Assembly: GCF_000165395.2 (NCBI RefSeq)
Contig: NW_026261571.1
Location: 830,501-894,500, forward strand
Direction: 5' to 3'
Origin: Babesia bovis T2Bo
Lineage: Eukaryota > Apicomplexa > Aconoidasida > Piroplasmida > Babesiidae
DNA length: 64,000 nucleotides
Below are positions 42,612-52,480 of this stretch, piece after piece. The notes beneath the pieces are model-generated. The model had not been told where the DNA came from. It saw nothing but the letters and a program-made list of their open reading frames with translations, and searched no databases. The translations under genes were made by a program, and so were the position numbers. How positions within the stretch are numbered: position 1 is the stretch's first letter; every line of letters starts with the position of its first letter.

Positions 42612-44498
42612 ATGGAAGAAGAAAATACGTCTAAGTTGGCTATAGGCGACTATGGAATGTCTGCTTGGACACCAAAAAAAGATGATGTGCAAAGCAATTC
42701 AGTAGTTGTGCATGGAGGATCCAGACTGCAGCATGGCATTAACTCAGTTGATACTGTCTCCACCTATCGTAGTGATGTGTGTGATGATAACGCAAGGGAT
42801 AACTATGAAAGGGCCATAAGCGTCTTGGATAGTGCATCTGCCGTTAATGATACCAGAACTGGTCATATTGGACGCAAGGCTTATCCCCTTAAGGATTCAA
42901 CTGCGAATGGCCTAAGATGGGAATATACAAAATTGTCTCCTGTGAATGGTCTAAGATGTGAGTTTTCACCCCAAAATGGTGCTCCTATAGTCAACAAATC
43001 GTTATTCTCTAAGCAAAATGCCAAGATGGTAATTAACCATTTTGAGACTCCCGATGGTTGTAATCTCGTCCCTGAAAAATGTGAAGAGTTGCCAGCTGCA
43101 GCACTGTGTTATAGGGATGAATCGTCGAGGTATGTTAACAACTATCCTTGTAGCGCACGGGGAAGGGGACAACTTAAGCCGCTAATTTACCCGAATAACG
43201 CCATTGCTACTTCGTATCGTCAATCGTGTGGTAAGGTATTCAAAAAGAACAGACATGATAAGGATATCATGATGCCATCCAACGCGGAGGGTCCCGTCGG
43301 TATTTTAGATACTTTTCGTCGAAAAGAACCCTGCATAGCTACAAGTCCAACCACGATAGTTGGGAAAAGAGCGTCTGGTTATTTCTGGCACAGACCTTTC
43401 GCTGTAAAGCGAAGAGATAAGGTCCTATTCTTTAGAGGTTTGCCCTATGTAGAAACAGTCAATCCAGACGTTCAAAAATCGTGGCATTTGGAGGCTATAT
43501 CTGCTCTGACGAGGGAACAATACGCATCGTTAAAGATGACAATGCTACGGTTGAGCAAGAGTGTTACTAATATAGATCCCAAACTGTTGATGATGCTTTC
43601 TAAGGGTAGCTGGGAAGTGCTCCAGGAAGGTACATTCGGTACAGTGTATATAGGTTATATAGATGGACTTGGGTATTCTGCCGTCAAGATACCTGTTTCA
43701 TTTATGGTACAAAATGATCCTGTGGGTGTAATGCGCAGATACGTTAATGAATGGGATATTTTATCGCGTTGTGATCACCCTAACATAGTTAAATTGTGTG
43801 GTGGCCTTATTTTTGGTGTATTCGATATCTGGCTATGTACAGAACTCATTAGTGGCGCGGATCTGCATAGCATCAAGTATGACCCAAAATCGAAACGTGT
43901 TATAACGCCGCAGGCAAGTCTCAAAATATGTCGGCAGCTTGCGGATGTCGTAAACTACCTCCATACGCCCACAGTGGAACGTGGGAAGATTGTCCACAGA
44001 GATATAAAGCCAGAGAATATCATTGTTATGCCGAATTGGGACATAAAACTTTGTGATTTTGGTGATGCTTGGGAAGATGTTGGTCAAAGGGTGGATAATA
44101 TCTCAGGAGCTACATGGCTTTATGCACCTCCGGAGTTGTTGACCCATAAGTCTATTGTGGTAGATATCGTGGGTGTGGGAGGCGGTGCGGATGTAGATTT
44201 AACTGAAGTCTCTGAAAAGTGGGACATATGGTCCATGGGTTGTGTTTTCCAGGAAATGTTCGGTTATGCAGGGCCTTTCCATCATTTGGTAGACGTAAAT
44301 GATGGACCTACAGAAATATGTGAGAAAATGGTTCACAATGCCATTAATGGTCTTGTCCCCGAGATACCGCATGCTTTAGCCTCAACAAAAATGGGTCAAC
44401 TTATCGCACAATGTCTTCAGAACGACCCTTCTTTAAGGCCTACAGCTGCCCAAGTATGCGCTGTTCTGCAAGCTCCAGATTTAGTTTTGCTTCATTAA
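42612..44498 (+). CDS. Serine/threonine protein kinase with long N-terminal extension
   Basis: One exon, 628 residues. Residues 1-320 are low complexity with no domain seen. The kinase domain runs from about 335 to 625: glycine loop EGTFGTVYIG, ATP lysine in YSAVKIP, helix C Glu in YVNEWDIL, HRDIKPEN catalytic loop, CDFGDAW (DFG intact), APPELL, and SEKWDIWSMGC. All catalytic residues are present, so it should be active. An insertion of ~20 residues (VDIVGVGGGADVDLTEVS) sits between APE and the DxWS motif. The class is not decided: not a CDPK (no EF hands) and not a clear CMGC. Confidence 0.9.
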   Translation: MEEENTSKLAIGDYGMSAWTPKKDDVQSNSVVVHGGSRLQHGINSVDTVSTYRSDVCDDNARDNYERAISVLDSASAVNDTRTGHIGRKAYPLKDSTANGLRWEYTKLSPVNGLRCEFSPQNGAPIVNKSLFSKQNAKMVINHFETPDGCNLVPEKCEELPAAALCYRDESSRYVNNYPCSARGRGQLKPLIYPNNAIATSYRQSCGKVFKKNRHDKDIMMPSNAEGPVGILDTFRRKEPCIATSPTTIVGKRASGYFWHRPFAVKRRDKVLFFRGLPYVETVNPDVQKSWHLEAISALTREQYASLKMTMLRLSKSVTNIDPKLLMMLSKGSWEVLQEGTFGTVYIGYIDGLGYSAVKIPVSFMVQNDPVGVMRRYVNEWDILSRCDHPNIVKLCGGLIFGVFDIWLCTELISGADLHSIKYDPKSKRVITPQASLKICRQLADVVNYLHTPTVERGKIVHRDIKPENIIVMPNWDIKLCDFGDAWEDVGQRVDNISGATWLYAPPELLTHKSIVVDIVGVGGGADVDLTEVSEKWDIWSMGCVFQEMFGYAGPFHHLVDVNDGPTEICEKMVHNAINGLVPEIPHALASTKMGQLIAQCLQNDPSLRPTAAQVCAVLQAPDLVLLH

Positions 44499-45220
44499 GG
44501 AAGCGTTGTTTCAGGTATTGAGCATACTAATTATATGACGTGACCTAAACATAGAACTTGCGGTTTGACAATATTCTTTTCAACACCTGAGTAGTTTTTG
44601 AATCTTATTTTCATCATTCATTATCGCCAACAACTGAACGAGTAATTGACCGTGATTTATAACCTGCTTGGTTTGTTAAATAATCACAGGTTATACAACA
44701 AATTATGCTATATAGCTCGTCATTGGCCTAATAAAACGTACATGAATGTGGCTGCAAGACCTTCTGGTTGATATGTTACCCCCGCTCATGTTATTGTAGC
44801 TAGTTGTCCATTGGCTTCAATAGTATGACACACTCATATACCTTAACGTGTCTGGTAATTAAATATATATAATGTTGCACTTATTAGCTTATATATGAAC
44901 ACAAAAGCAACCAAGAATTAAACAGCCGGTTGTTGGTATATCCTTCCGCGAAGAACAGATACACATGTGTGGCATCAACGAAGTTAACTTTGCCTAACAT
45001 TGGTTTGCAAAATTCTGTAACAATGCTTTGTACCACTTTTGTATTGTAGTATCTTAAATTTTCAATTACGTGAAGTTTATGAAACCATACACATGGAATC
45101 ACGTTTTGTCTATGTATAATACGACCCAATAGCCGTTGATCACTGTTTACTTTGGTGGATGAGTCTGGTTTATATAGTTGTTAATTACTTACTGGCGTTT
45201 TTATCTGACTAATTGCAAAA
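44499..45220. other. Intergenic, only a doubtful minus frame
   Basis: 722 bp. An 81-codon frame on the minus strand (44884-45129) has protein-like composition but no ATG; an exon of an unrecognised gene cannot be excluded. No RNA gene seen. Confidence 0.35.
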
Positions 45221-45522
45221 ATGGCCACTGTAAGTCCAAGGTCATTACTGATCAGATGCGGAGTCGCGGCGGCGATATATTATCTCCCCCAAGATATGGG
45301 AGTCTTGGCATTACTAGCAATGAATAAGCGCTCGGTATGTTGATTTATATTTTATATCGAATGTTCTAGAATTCGAAACAAATTGCGGGTAGCATAACAT
45401 CTGGACCATCTACAGGGCAAGTAGATCGCATAATAAAAAATTATATGATGGACAAAGGCTTCAATTCATCAAAGTATCTCATAAATAAAGGTAGAAGATA
45501 TATAACAGTGGAACTGGCCTGA
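45221..45522 (+). CDS. 88-residue single-span membrane microprotein, two exons
   Basis: Exons 45221-45334 and 45370-45522 with a clean 35-nt GT..AG intron. The start MATVSPRSLL leads into a hydrophobic segment (residues ~9-33, IRCGVAAAIYYLPQDMGVLALLAM), then a polar C-terminus rich in Lys/Asn/Tyr ending TVELA. I do not know the family. Its layout resembles small inner-membrane or translocase accessory proteins. The frame, ATG and splice sites all agree, which raises it above a chance frame. Confidence 0.5.
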
Positions 45523-46295
45523 ATCGCATTGGTTTATACAGAGTCACAATTAATGTTCATTGTAATATGTATACAATGATGTTTATATTAATGGCATACA
45601 AATAGCAGACATTTGTTTTTATTGTGTTTAACTATTTAGCTATAGGTGATCTATTTTCACGGGAATATGCTCTTCTGCCACAGACCTTGTTTTATTTGCA
45701 TGAACGGAGCTAGGATGGATTCATTTTCTTTCGTGTTTAGTACTTTTTCCTATAGCTTTTTGATTAAATAACGCAATGTTGCCAACGTCCTAGTACTGTT
45801 GTTCAAAAACGTCTATTCTATGACATGATGATCGCAATCTAACAGTCATCCTCCCACAACATAGAGTAAAATGTGGAAATTTTTAAGTAAATAACCTCAT
45901 GTTCAAAAGATCGATGATGATATAGCTATAGCACTACTTTATCGTCCATCCTGGGCTCCTATTATTCTGAGTTATGTATCTCCCCAAACGTATGTGAGCA
46001 AGCAGCCTGCTTTTGCAGTAAATATAAGAGTCATTGTATCTATGTATCGATTGAGCATTGGTGCAATAGTACACGTTTGTGAATTTGCCATTCACATAAG
46101 TTGTGATGAGTGGGCAATGCTACACTTCCGGCAATATTTAAATACGTAGAAGATATTATTCTCTTGTGGTGTTCGAACAGTAGGTAGTATATGAAAATGA
46201 TAATATATAACTCATGTATTAGAAAAATAATTGCACAGCAGTTCCATTAACACAGGAATTTTGTCAATTAGCAATTCCTATTACGTTATGTTATG
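45523..46295. other. Intergenic, nothing found
   Basis: 773 bp of AT-rich DNA between the microprotein and the p47 stop. No supported exon, tRNA or hairpin cluster. Confidence 0.4.
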
Positions 46296-46913
46296 TTATG
46301 TTATTACACGTTGTATAATGGTAGAGCCTGAAAGATCATGGTCACTCACAGTCTCAAAATCATTCCACTTCATATTCGTCGGAGGAAATCCGCTTAAAAT
46401 ATGGAATGAAGATGTGGGCAACCCACTCTTGTCAGCAATTAGAGAACGAAGCTCCCCAATTGATGTATTATTTCCTACCTTCAAATGGATTTGACGGTTG
46501 TCATAGAGTTTTATCCTAATTGTAACGGTTTCGCTTGAAGTCGATTCCATAGAAATGTGCTCGACGTTTGAGACTCCTGCAGATTTACTTAGCGATGTAC
46601 TTTGCAAGTTGCTTTCCGACGTTTTCATCATATACTTGCGATGTGAATCATCAATCAAGTACACTCTGACATCTTGGCCTTCAGTATGTAACTCTGGCGG
46701 TGCCACACCATCCCTAACGGCAGACAAAAATAATGCATTCTCCGGATGATTGAGGGATCTAAATGGGCCTCCATCTACTGTAAATCCATCGGAATATAAA
46801 TGGACTGTGTGTCCCTCTTCTACGCCTATTGCACTGTTGTGTCCTCCTGCAAAAGAATATGGTTGATGCGTAGCAGCATCATCAAAATCACCAAAAGATC
46901 TTATGTTAGACAT
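46296..46913 (-). CDS. p47/NSFL1C-type CDC48 adaptor (SEP + UBX)
   Basis: Adaptor that links the CDC48/p97 ATPase to membrane fusion and ubiquitin pathways. 205 residues, one exon. SEP domain at about residues 35-80 (VHLYSDGFTVDGGPFRSLNH..NALFLSAVRDG), UBX domain from about 125 (ETVTIRIKLYDNRQIHLKVG, then GFPPTN for the p97-binding loop). The N-terminal UBA domain of most p47 proteins is missing: the protein begins at the NIRSFGD element that normally follows it. The frame stays open a few codons upstream, so an unseen 5' exon is possible. Its ATG lies 14 bases from the bS6 stop. Confidence 0.9.
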   Translation of the reverse strand: MSNIRSFGDFDDAATHQPYSFAGGHNSAIGVEEGHTVHLYSDGFTVDGGPFRSLNHPENALFLSAVRDGVAPPELHTEGQDVRVYLIDDSHRKYMMKTSESNLQSTSLSKSAGVSNVEHISMESTSSETVTIRIKLYDNRQIHLKVGNNTSIGELRSLIADKSGLPTSSFHILSGFPPTNMKWNDFETVSDHDLSGSTIIQRVIT

Positions 46914-46927
46914 CGCGAATATTTCAT

Positions 46928-47676
46928 CTACTCGATTATATCAAAATTTTCCTGTGGTTTGTTTACCAATTGGCCTTTCAAAGAGCTAAATTTCGCTGCG
47001 TTGAAATACGGATGACGTATATGTAAATTGTTGTCACGATATATTCGTAGATCTTTGTCTTTCTTCTCATCCTTCAATACCAACACGCGCAATACGTGGT
47101 CTTCTTGTTTTAATTTACTGTGAATGTGCTTGATTAAACTTGGATATACGCACAGCTCAAACGAAAGAACACTGGCTTCGTGCTTCTTCTTTAAGGGTTG
47201 TGCTAACTTCTTCACACCATAATAGTAAATATGTATGTTTTCAGCACCTATATTTATCAGATTATGAGCAATGTATTGAAATCTTTGCTTTATTTTATCC
47301 GCAGGAATTGTGTCTAAAAGTAAATATATATTATAGCTAGTTTTCGGAGATAGCAGCAAACCGTCGCGCTTACTCCGTTCAATCCTTTCTAACCGTTCCC
47401 TTCTTTTCTCCGTCGTTTCGTTGCATTGGATTATACGTTGACGAATGGTTTTATATAGCTCATGAGTCAGACGACCATAAAGTTTGAATTGCTGCAATGT
47501 TCTAAATTTTTATTATTAATAGAACAAACCAGATGTGGAATGCGTTTGTCGATGTGTGATCCCGGTACAATGAAGGAAAGGCGATCTGCCCTTAGGTTAT
47601 TATTTAGCGTGCGAACACGGATTGAAGGAACGATTGCAGCCAACAAGAAAAAATGACATAATAGAGTTCGTAACAT
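46928..47676 (-). CDS. Apicoplast-type ribosomal protein bS6
   Basis: Exons 47676-47530 and 47491-46928 give 236 residues from the ATG at 47676. The leader MLRTLLCHFFLLAAIVPSIRV is a signal peptide followed by a basic stretch: the two-part leader of apicoplast proteins. The bS6 core is around residues 90-180: SYNIYLLLDTIPADKIKQ, NIHIYYYGVKKLAQPLKKKH and QEDHVLRVLVLK fit the bacterial pattern (YE..., ...WG.R.LAYPI.K, ...E.VLR...). A basic extension follows the core. Part of the plastid small ribosomal subunit by inference from leader plus family. Confidence 0.82.
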
Positions 47677-48491
47677 GAATTCCACTATTATTTTAAAATC
47701 GTTGGCCTTCTATTTGCATTGTACGCCACTTCTATGTGGGTAGCGCACATATGCTTTAGACATATATTTTAGTGTCTACACATCTAGGATTATATATGCC
47801 ATGGATTGCCTATTATCTAGTTTATATCCATATAAGATGAATGATTCTTTCAAACCAAAAATGTCTCCTTATCTTGACTAGTGCTAGGTTATCGTATCAT
47901 TGAGAGGACTTCTACAGTGCTCAATATCTTGAAATTTTATTCCAGACCTTAGTCATTCCATAAAATCAATCTATATGAATGGGACCGTAAAATCAACACA
48001 CAATTTCTTGCTTGATTCTAAATAAACCAGCACCTTAAGATTTAAGACACATTCTAAGGTGGTATTGATTTTATAAGTTTTTATGGCTCTTTATGAATAG
48101 TAAGATCATTCTTATATTGCTCGGATTTGTCGTATTTTGGCATTTCATACACTAGTTATCTTCTGTTCATATACAACGTCGCGCATTTGACACATTGTGC
48201 TCCGGTTACCTACTGTCATTCATATGGTTTCAATGAAAACGCACAGGCTGGATGATTCTATTGTTATACTTATAAAACATGGTTTACAAGATAAATGTGT
48301 AACTGGTTTTTCATTAAGAACACAATGTAGTATTGAATTCCTAACACAAAGATAAGACTGTATTCGAGGTTATATAATTGGCTCGTGATGTTTTATTATA
48401 ATAATGCGCTATGCACTTCGGCAGAAGTATACGATGAAGTATTGATACGCCAGTATCTAAATGTAGTCGTGGGTTTTAAAGCAACATAATA
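47677..48491. promoter_or_regulatory. Long divergent intergenic region
   Basis: 815 bp between bS6 (leftward) and ARV1 (rightward). No exon supported; a minus-strand frame at 48396-48671 is the shadow of ARV1. Confidence 0.4.
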
Positions 48492-49574
48492 ATGTTGGTA
48501 TGTGTACACTGTGGATGTGTCGTTCCGACACTGTATCACGACAGCAGTAAAGAGAGTATTTGTTTGGAAACCTGCGATTCTTGTGGTCAGATAGCTGATA
48601 AATATGTCGAATGGGACATATACATAACTGCTATCGAGCTGTTTTTGTTGAGAGTTGCAGTGTTTCGTCATTTAATATATAATTTAAATGCTAATCCAAC
48701 TTGTCGTGGTATTCGAATTAAAAGAACGCGTATGTCACGTCTATTGTTACTGTTTGCATCCGCTGTGGTATTAGATGGTTACAGAGTAATGGTAACTTGC
48801 CGATTTATGGCCATGTCGAAAGAATGGTGTGATATAGATTCACTGCATCAACAGGAAAACGTTCTGGAATATAGTGGACGATTTTTCAAAGATTACGAAA
48901 TGCCATCCTTAAAGGCACATTCTGATGCTTTCATAATGGAAAATATGACATTATGTAGAGGCAATGAATCAACTACAAATATTCTGCATAATATAGTCCA
49001 AGCTATTTTGGCTTCATCCCAAATAAAAATTATCAAGGGGAGAAAAGATATGGGACTATGCGTCGGTGTCAAGAAATCGCGAAGTGTAATTGATAGGTTT
49101 TTTCTATTGGCACTAGAGGAACCTTCACTCACTTCCTTTGGTAACCTAACGTGTCAGCATTTTGGAGAGTGGACTACTCTCTTGTTGTGTGCAGTTAAAT
49201 TGTTAGGATATTGTGCAGCCATTGGACTAATCCATAAGTTATGTAGAAAAGGACGTTTTGAGGGGAAGTCACTAAAAAATGCTTCACGAAGTGAAAGGAA
49301 ACTCTTATTAAACGTGGAAAATGTATCTTCTACAATAGATGTGATGCTGGGTATACTTTTGTGTATACATATTAAGGCCCTTGTTCTAATGATGATTATA
49401 TGGTATCCAAGGCTTCCAATATTAGGTGCAATAGAAATATATGCCTATTGCAGCAATGTTTTAGCTATCAATGCAGCATCAAATTTGTCAATAAAAACTG
49501 CAGCTGCAGGGGTATTATGTGGTATATTTGTAAAAATATCAATTCATTGTGCATGGTTGATGATCCAACATTGA
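48492..49574 (+). CDS. ARV1 homologue (ER lipid/GPI homeostasis)
   Basis: Endoplasmic-reticulum membrane protein involved in sterol and GPI-anchor lipid flow. One exon, 360 residues. The ARV1 homology domain opens the protein: MLVCVHCGCVVPTLYHD, then CDSCGQIADKYVEWD, giving the CxxC..CxxC zinc pair, followed by LFLLRVAVFRHLIYN, the diagnostic helix. At least four hydrophobic segments follow: about 73-90, 220-245, 280-300 and 305-350. It is longer than the yeast or plant proteins, with an added ~100-residue loop. Confidence 0.88.
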   Translation: MLVCVHCGCVVPTLYHDSSKESICLETCDSCGQIADKYVEWDIYITAIELFLLRVAVFRHLIYNLNANPTCRGIRIKRTRMSRLLLLFASAVVLDGYRVMVTCRFMAMSKEWCDIDSLHQQENVLEYSGRFFKDYEMPSLKAHSDAFIMENMTLCRGNESTTNILHNIVQAILASSQIKIIKGRKDMGLCVGVKKSRSVIDRFFLLALEEPSLTSFGNLTCQHFGEWTTLLLCAVKLLGYCAAIGLIHKLCRKGRFEGKSLKNASRSERKLLLNVENVSSTIDVMLGILLCIHIKALVLMMIIWYPRLPILGAIEIYAYCSNVLAINAASNLSIKTAAAGVLCGIFVKISIHCAWLMIQH

Positions 49575-49642
49575 ATGTGAATAAAGCTAGACATTCCGTT
49601 CGTGGATTGAATAAAACCTAAATGATATTAAACAAAATTATA

Positions 49643-51199
49643 TTAGAGAGTTGTTAGGCCTAATTTTTTGAGGTCCAAAAAGGGAAAACGCAATAGAATC
49701 TTTAGAATGAAGTTACGTTGATGAACTGATACGACAGTATACTCGTTAGACTCATCCACCTGAGATGTGTTATACATTGACCCCTCCTGTCTTTCCATTA
49801 AACATAGACGTCCGCTATTATCAGATGAAGCCGTGTGCATTTCAGTGTCACTCACAGTCCAACCAATTGATTTAGGAGTACTATGACCGTTCGTATGTAC
49901 ACCAAATAGAGACCAAACATTCGACAATATAAATGGCGAAGATGGTGGTTTATTCGTTTTTCGTTTTTTTTCTTCAAAGAAATGCTGTACTGAGGGTTTT
50001 GATTGTCCATATATATCTGACTGTGTTGTCCAATTGGCAATGTGCGTCTGACCAGTTGTAACTGTAATACAGGGCCTCCTTTTATTTACCTTCGCAGCAT
50101 CAACATTAACCGACGGAGTGTCATTGAAAGGTTCTAGCGTATTGTTATTGACATCGAAGGGATGAAATCCATCAACATTTAAGGTATCCAGCTCACCATT
50201 ATATGGGTATATGCGCTTGCCGAAATATTTAGAATTCAGTCTTACAAGTCGCCGATATGATGTCCGATGTAGAAGAATCTGAGGAATAGTCAATCCCGCT
50301 TGATGAAGCCATTCATCCATATCTCCTATATCAACACATTCACCCCTCTCGATGAATAAATCTAATTCAGCCTTAAATAAGTGTTCATAGCAGAGAATAT
50401 CTTGGTCCACATCGGGGTCAGCATCAACGATGAACAAACCGTGTATAGGGAAATGGGTTGCTATGGGCATGTTCACTGTATCTTGTTTCGTTGTTGCATA
50501 CGTGGGTCCGACTGATTCATACTTTTCCGGTGTTAAACCCCTGCACGCCTTAAACGGACTACACATTTTGATGTCCTTAGAATTCCAAAAAGATTCAGCG
50601 GGTGAAGATGGCTTTTTGGATACAACGTTTCGTCTCTTTAACCCGTCTTTTCCGTACGGTTTATAGTTGTCTAGAAATTTTGTAAAAGCAGATGCAATGC
50701 CCTTATCGGTTGAGACCTCAACAATCATCTCTTTTTCCTTATGGAAAGATGTGCTTGTTTTTATCTTCATTGACTGTTGCAATTGTCTCTGATTCCTCCT
50801 TGTTACAAAACCGTTGATTGCATCCTGCGAGTTGAATAATGGATCAATTTGGTAACTGTGTAATCCATTTGATGATGGGAGGTATGTATCTACATTGCTA
50901 GTGCCCTTATGCATGCTTGTCATATGTTCCATTTTTGTTGAGTTATTGCCTGCACTATGCGGATTTCTATATGCTTCATGATGTCTTCCAATGTCACAAT
51001 TACTGGGGGAATTTTTAACACATGGTAGATCCACTCTGCATTCCACTAGTTCTCCTTCCCATTCGCCATAATTATTCTCGCCCATCATATGTGCCTTGAA
51101 AGGACGGCCTTTTGCTGCTCTAGACATCGAATGTTTTTTACTACTTAGGTAAGGCAGTTTGAGATGATGACCATTCATTGATTGTTGATTTGAATCCAT
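49643..51199 (-). CDS. Protein of unknown function, mostly disordered
   Basis: One exon, 518 residues, no signal peptide or membrane span. I recognise no family. Basic N-terminus; low-complexity His/Asn/Ser stretches through residue ~270; an acidic, more ordered segment around residues 260-340 (IVDADPDVDQDILCYEHLF, HQAGLTIPQILLHRTSYRRL) that looks like a small helical domain; then disordered again to a C-terminus with a hydrophobic patch (FILKILLRFPFLDLKKLGL). Its stop is 68 bp from the ARV1 stop on the other strand. Confidence 0.75.
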   Translation of the reverse strand: MDSNQQSMNGHHLKLPYLSSKKHSMSRAAKGRPFKAHMMGENNYGEWEGELVECRVDLPCVKNSPSNCDIGRHHEAYRNPHSAGNNSTKMEHMTSMHKGTSNVDTYLPSSNGLHSYQIDPLFNSQDAINGFVTRRNQRQLQQSMKIKTSTSFHKEKEMIVEVSTDKGIASAFTKFLDNYKPYGKDGLKRRNVVSKKPSSPAESFWNSKDIKMCSPFKACRGLTPEKYESVGPTYATTKQDTVNMPIATHFPIHGLFIVDADPDVDQDILCYEHLFKAELDLFIERGECVDIGDMDEWLHQAGLTIPQILLHRTSYRRLVRLNSKYFGKRIYPYNGELDTLNVDGFHPFDVNNNTLEPFNDTPSVNVDAAKVNKRRPCITVTTGQTHIANWTTQSDIYGQSKPSVQHFFEEKKRKTNKPPSSPFILSNVWSLFGVHTNGHSTPKSIGWTVSDTEMHTASSDNSGRLCLMERQEGSMYNTSQVDESNEYTVVSVHQRNFILKILLRFPFLDLKKLGLTTL

Positions 51200-52152
51200 C
51201 CTTCAAGGAAAAGGTTGGGTGTATCGACGTGTCAAGTGCTCCTTTCCTATTCAACAAAACGAGTTTTTGCAACCAGTACTAAACATGTGATATACCAGAT
51301 GAAGGGTACACAGCGCTTTATTTGTAAAGCTGGTTTCTAATTGATAACACTGTCAAATTTTATCTACAAATAATACTGTATATAGTCAAAATGATCTTTG
51401 CAGTACTATATTTCGCCTTTTTAATGGGTTATAATTACGTTTCATACGATAAGTTGTAAATATTAAACAACAAATGCTCTTATAGTGTATAGAATAATGT
51501 AAGATTTCTATCCACTGCTTAAATAATAAGCACTTTTAGACATTGTCGAGGAATTAAACATTAACGTATAAATTTAATAATTGTATAGGGCAATTATCTA
51601 AGGTTACACAAATAGCAACACAATGTTTTCTCAAGTAACGTGTCGTTAAACTTGCCCTGATGTAGGCTTTGAGACAAGTGGGATTTCATCATTCTGTAAG
51701 ACCTTCTATTTCCTTAGGTAATCCTTTAATGGTAGGCTATTGTTTGTGTACATAGCGATGACATGCGATAAGTGTAAAAGGGCAATGAAAACATAGACGG
51801 GATTCTACATTTGGTGTGTAAGACTTGTCTAAAAGAAAGAGACCGGCGATCAGCCGTCTTCGGTTTATGTGATGTACATTTTTCTGTTTATAAATATTAT
51901 CATGAAACTTTAGTGTGATTTATAATGGTAATATCTTCATGAAGATGTGTTTGGGTCTGGTCGTAAAAATTGGATAGTACTATTGACTCGGTTATTCTAG
52001 TCGATTTTCATATTGTTCAATAATATCTCTGAGTATAATTATTTGCAATAAATTTGTATATTTGCCATCTTCTGCTTAATGCTTTCATAATGGTTTTATG
52101 TAATGTTTATACTCGTACATATTATCAGTGGAAATCTGCATAAACATTTCAA
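51200..52152. promoter_or_regulatory. Long intergenic region, nothing found
   Basis: About 950 bp of AT-rich DNA upstream of two divergent genes. I checked for tRNA and snRNA signatures by eye and saw none. Confidence 0.4.
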
Positions 52153-52312
52153 TGGAGGGCGTATTGATGACGCAGCCAATAAGATTTCAATCTAATTTTA
52201 CAGATGAGATACCCTTTGACTAACAATCACAGCTTTATATGCCACCCATTCCTTCCAAGCCATCATTTCCAGTACAAGGAAATACAGAATACGACAAGGC
52301 AAATAGACCGGA
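52153..52312 (+). CDS. Doubtful micro-ORF with one intron
   Basis: ATG at 52153, a donor at 52162 and an acceptor near 52232 (preceded by a CTAAC branch-like element) would join to a ~36-residue peptide containing YMPPIPSKPSFPVQ and YDKANRPEYIPN. The composition is protein-like, but the product is tiny and unrecognised. An overlapping frame (from 52204) is the alternative. Confidence 0.22.
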
Positions 52313-52480
52313 GTATATCCCAAACATTTTTTAGGGAGGATTATTCTTTTGTTAATGTAGTTAGCACATGGAAATGCGTTTTACGCATGTTTACTCTTGC
52401 TTCCAAGGCGCATTGCATTAAGGTAGGTCTTCCAAACAATTAAATTTTAATAAAAATCGATATAGGATACAGAACATGAT

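Noticed and set aside
44884..45129. 81-codon minus-strand frame
   Set aside because: Opens only with TTG, no ATG, and I could not attach an upstream exon; kept only as a remark in the intergenic entry.
52204..52443. 79-codon plus frame
   Set aside because: Overlaps an alternative frame that reads more like protein; neither is convincing, so only the low-confidence micro-ORF is listed.
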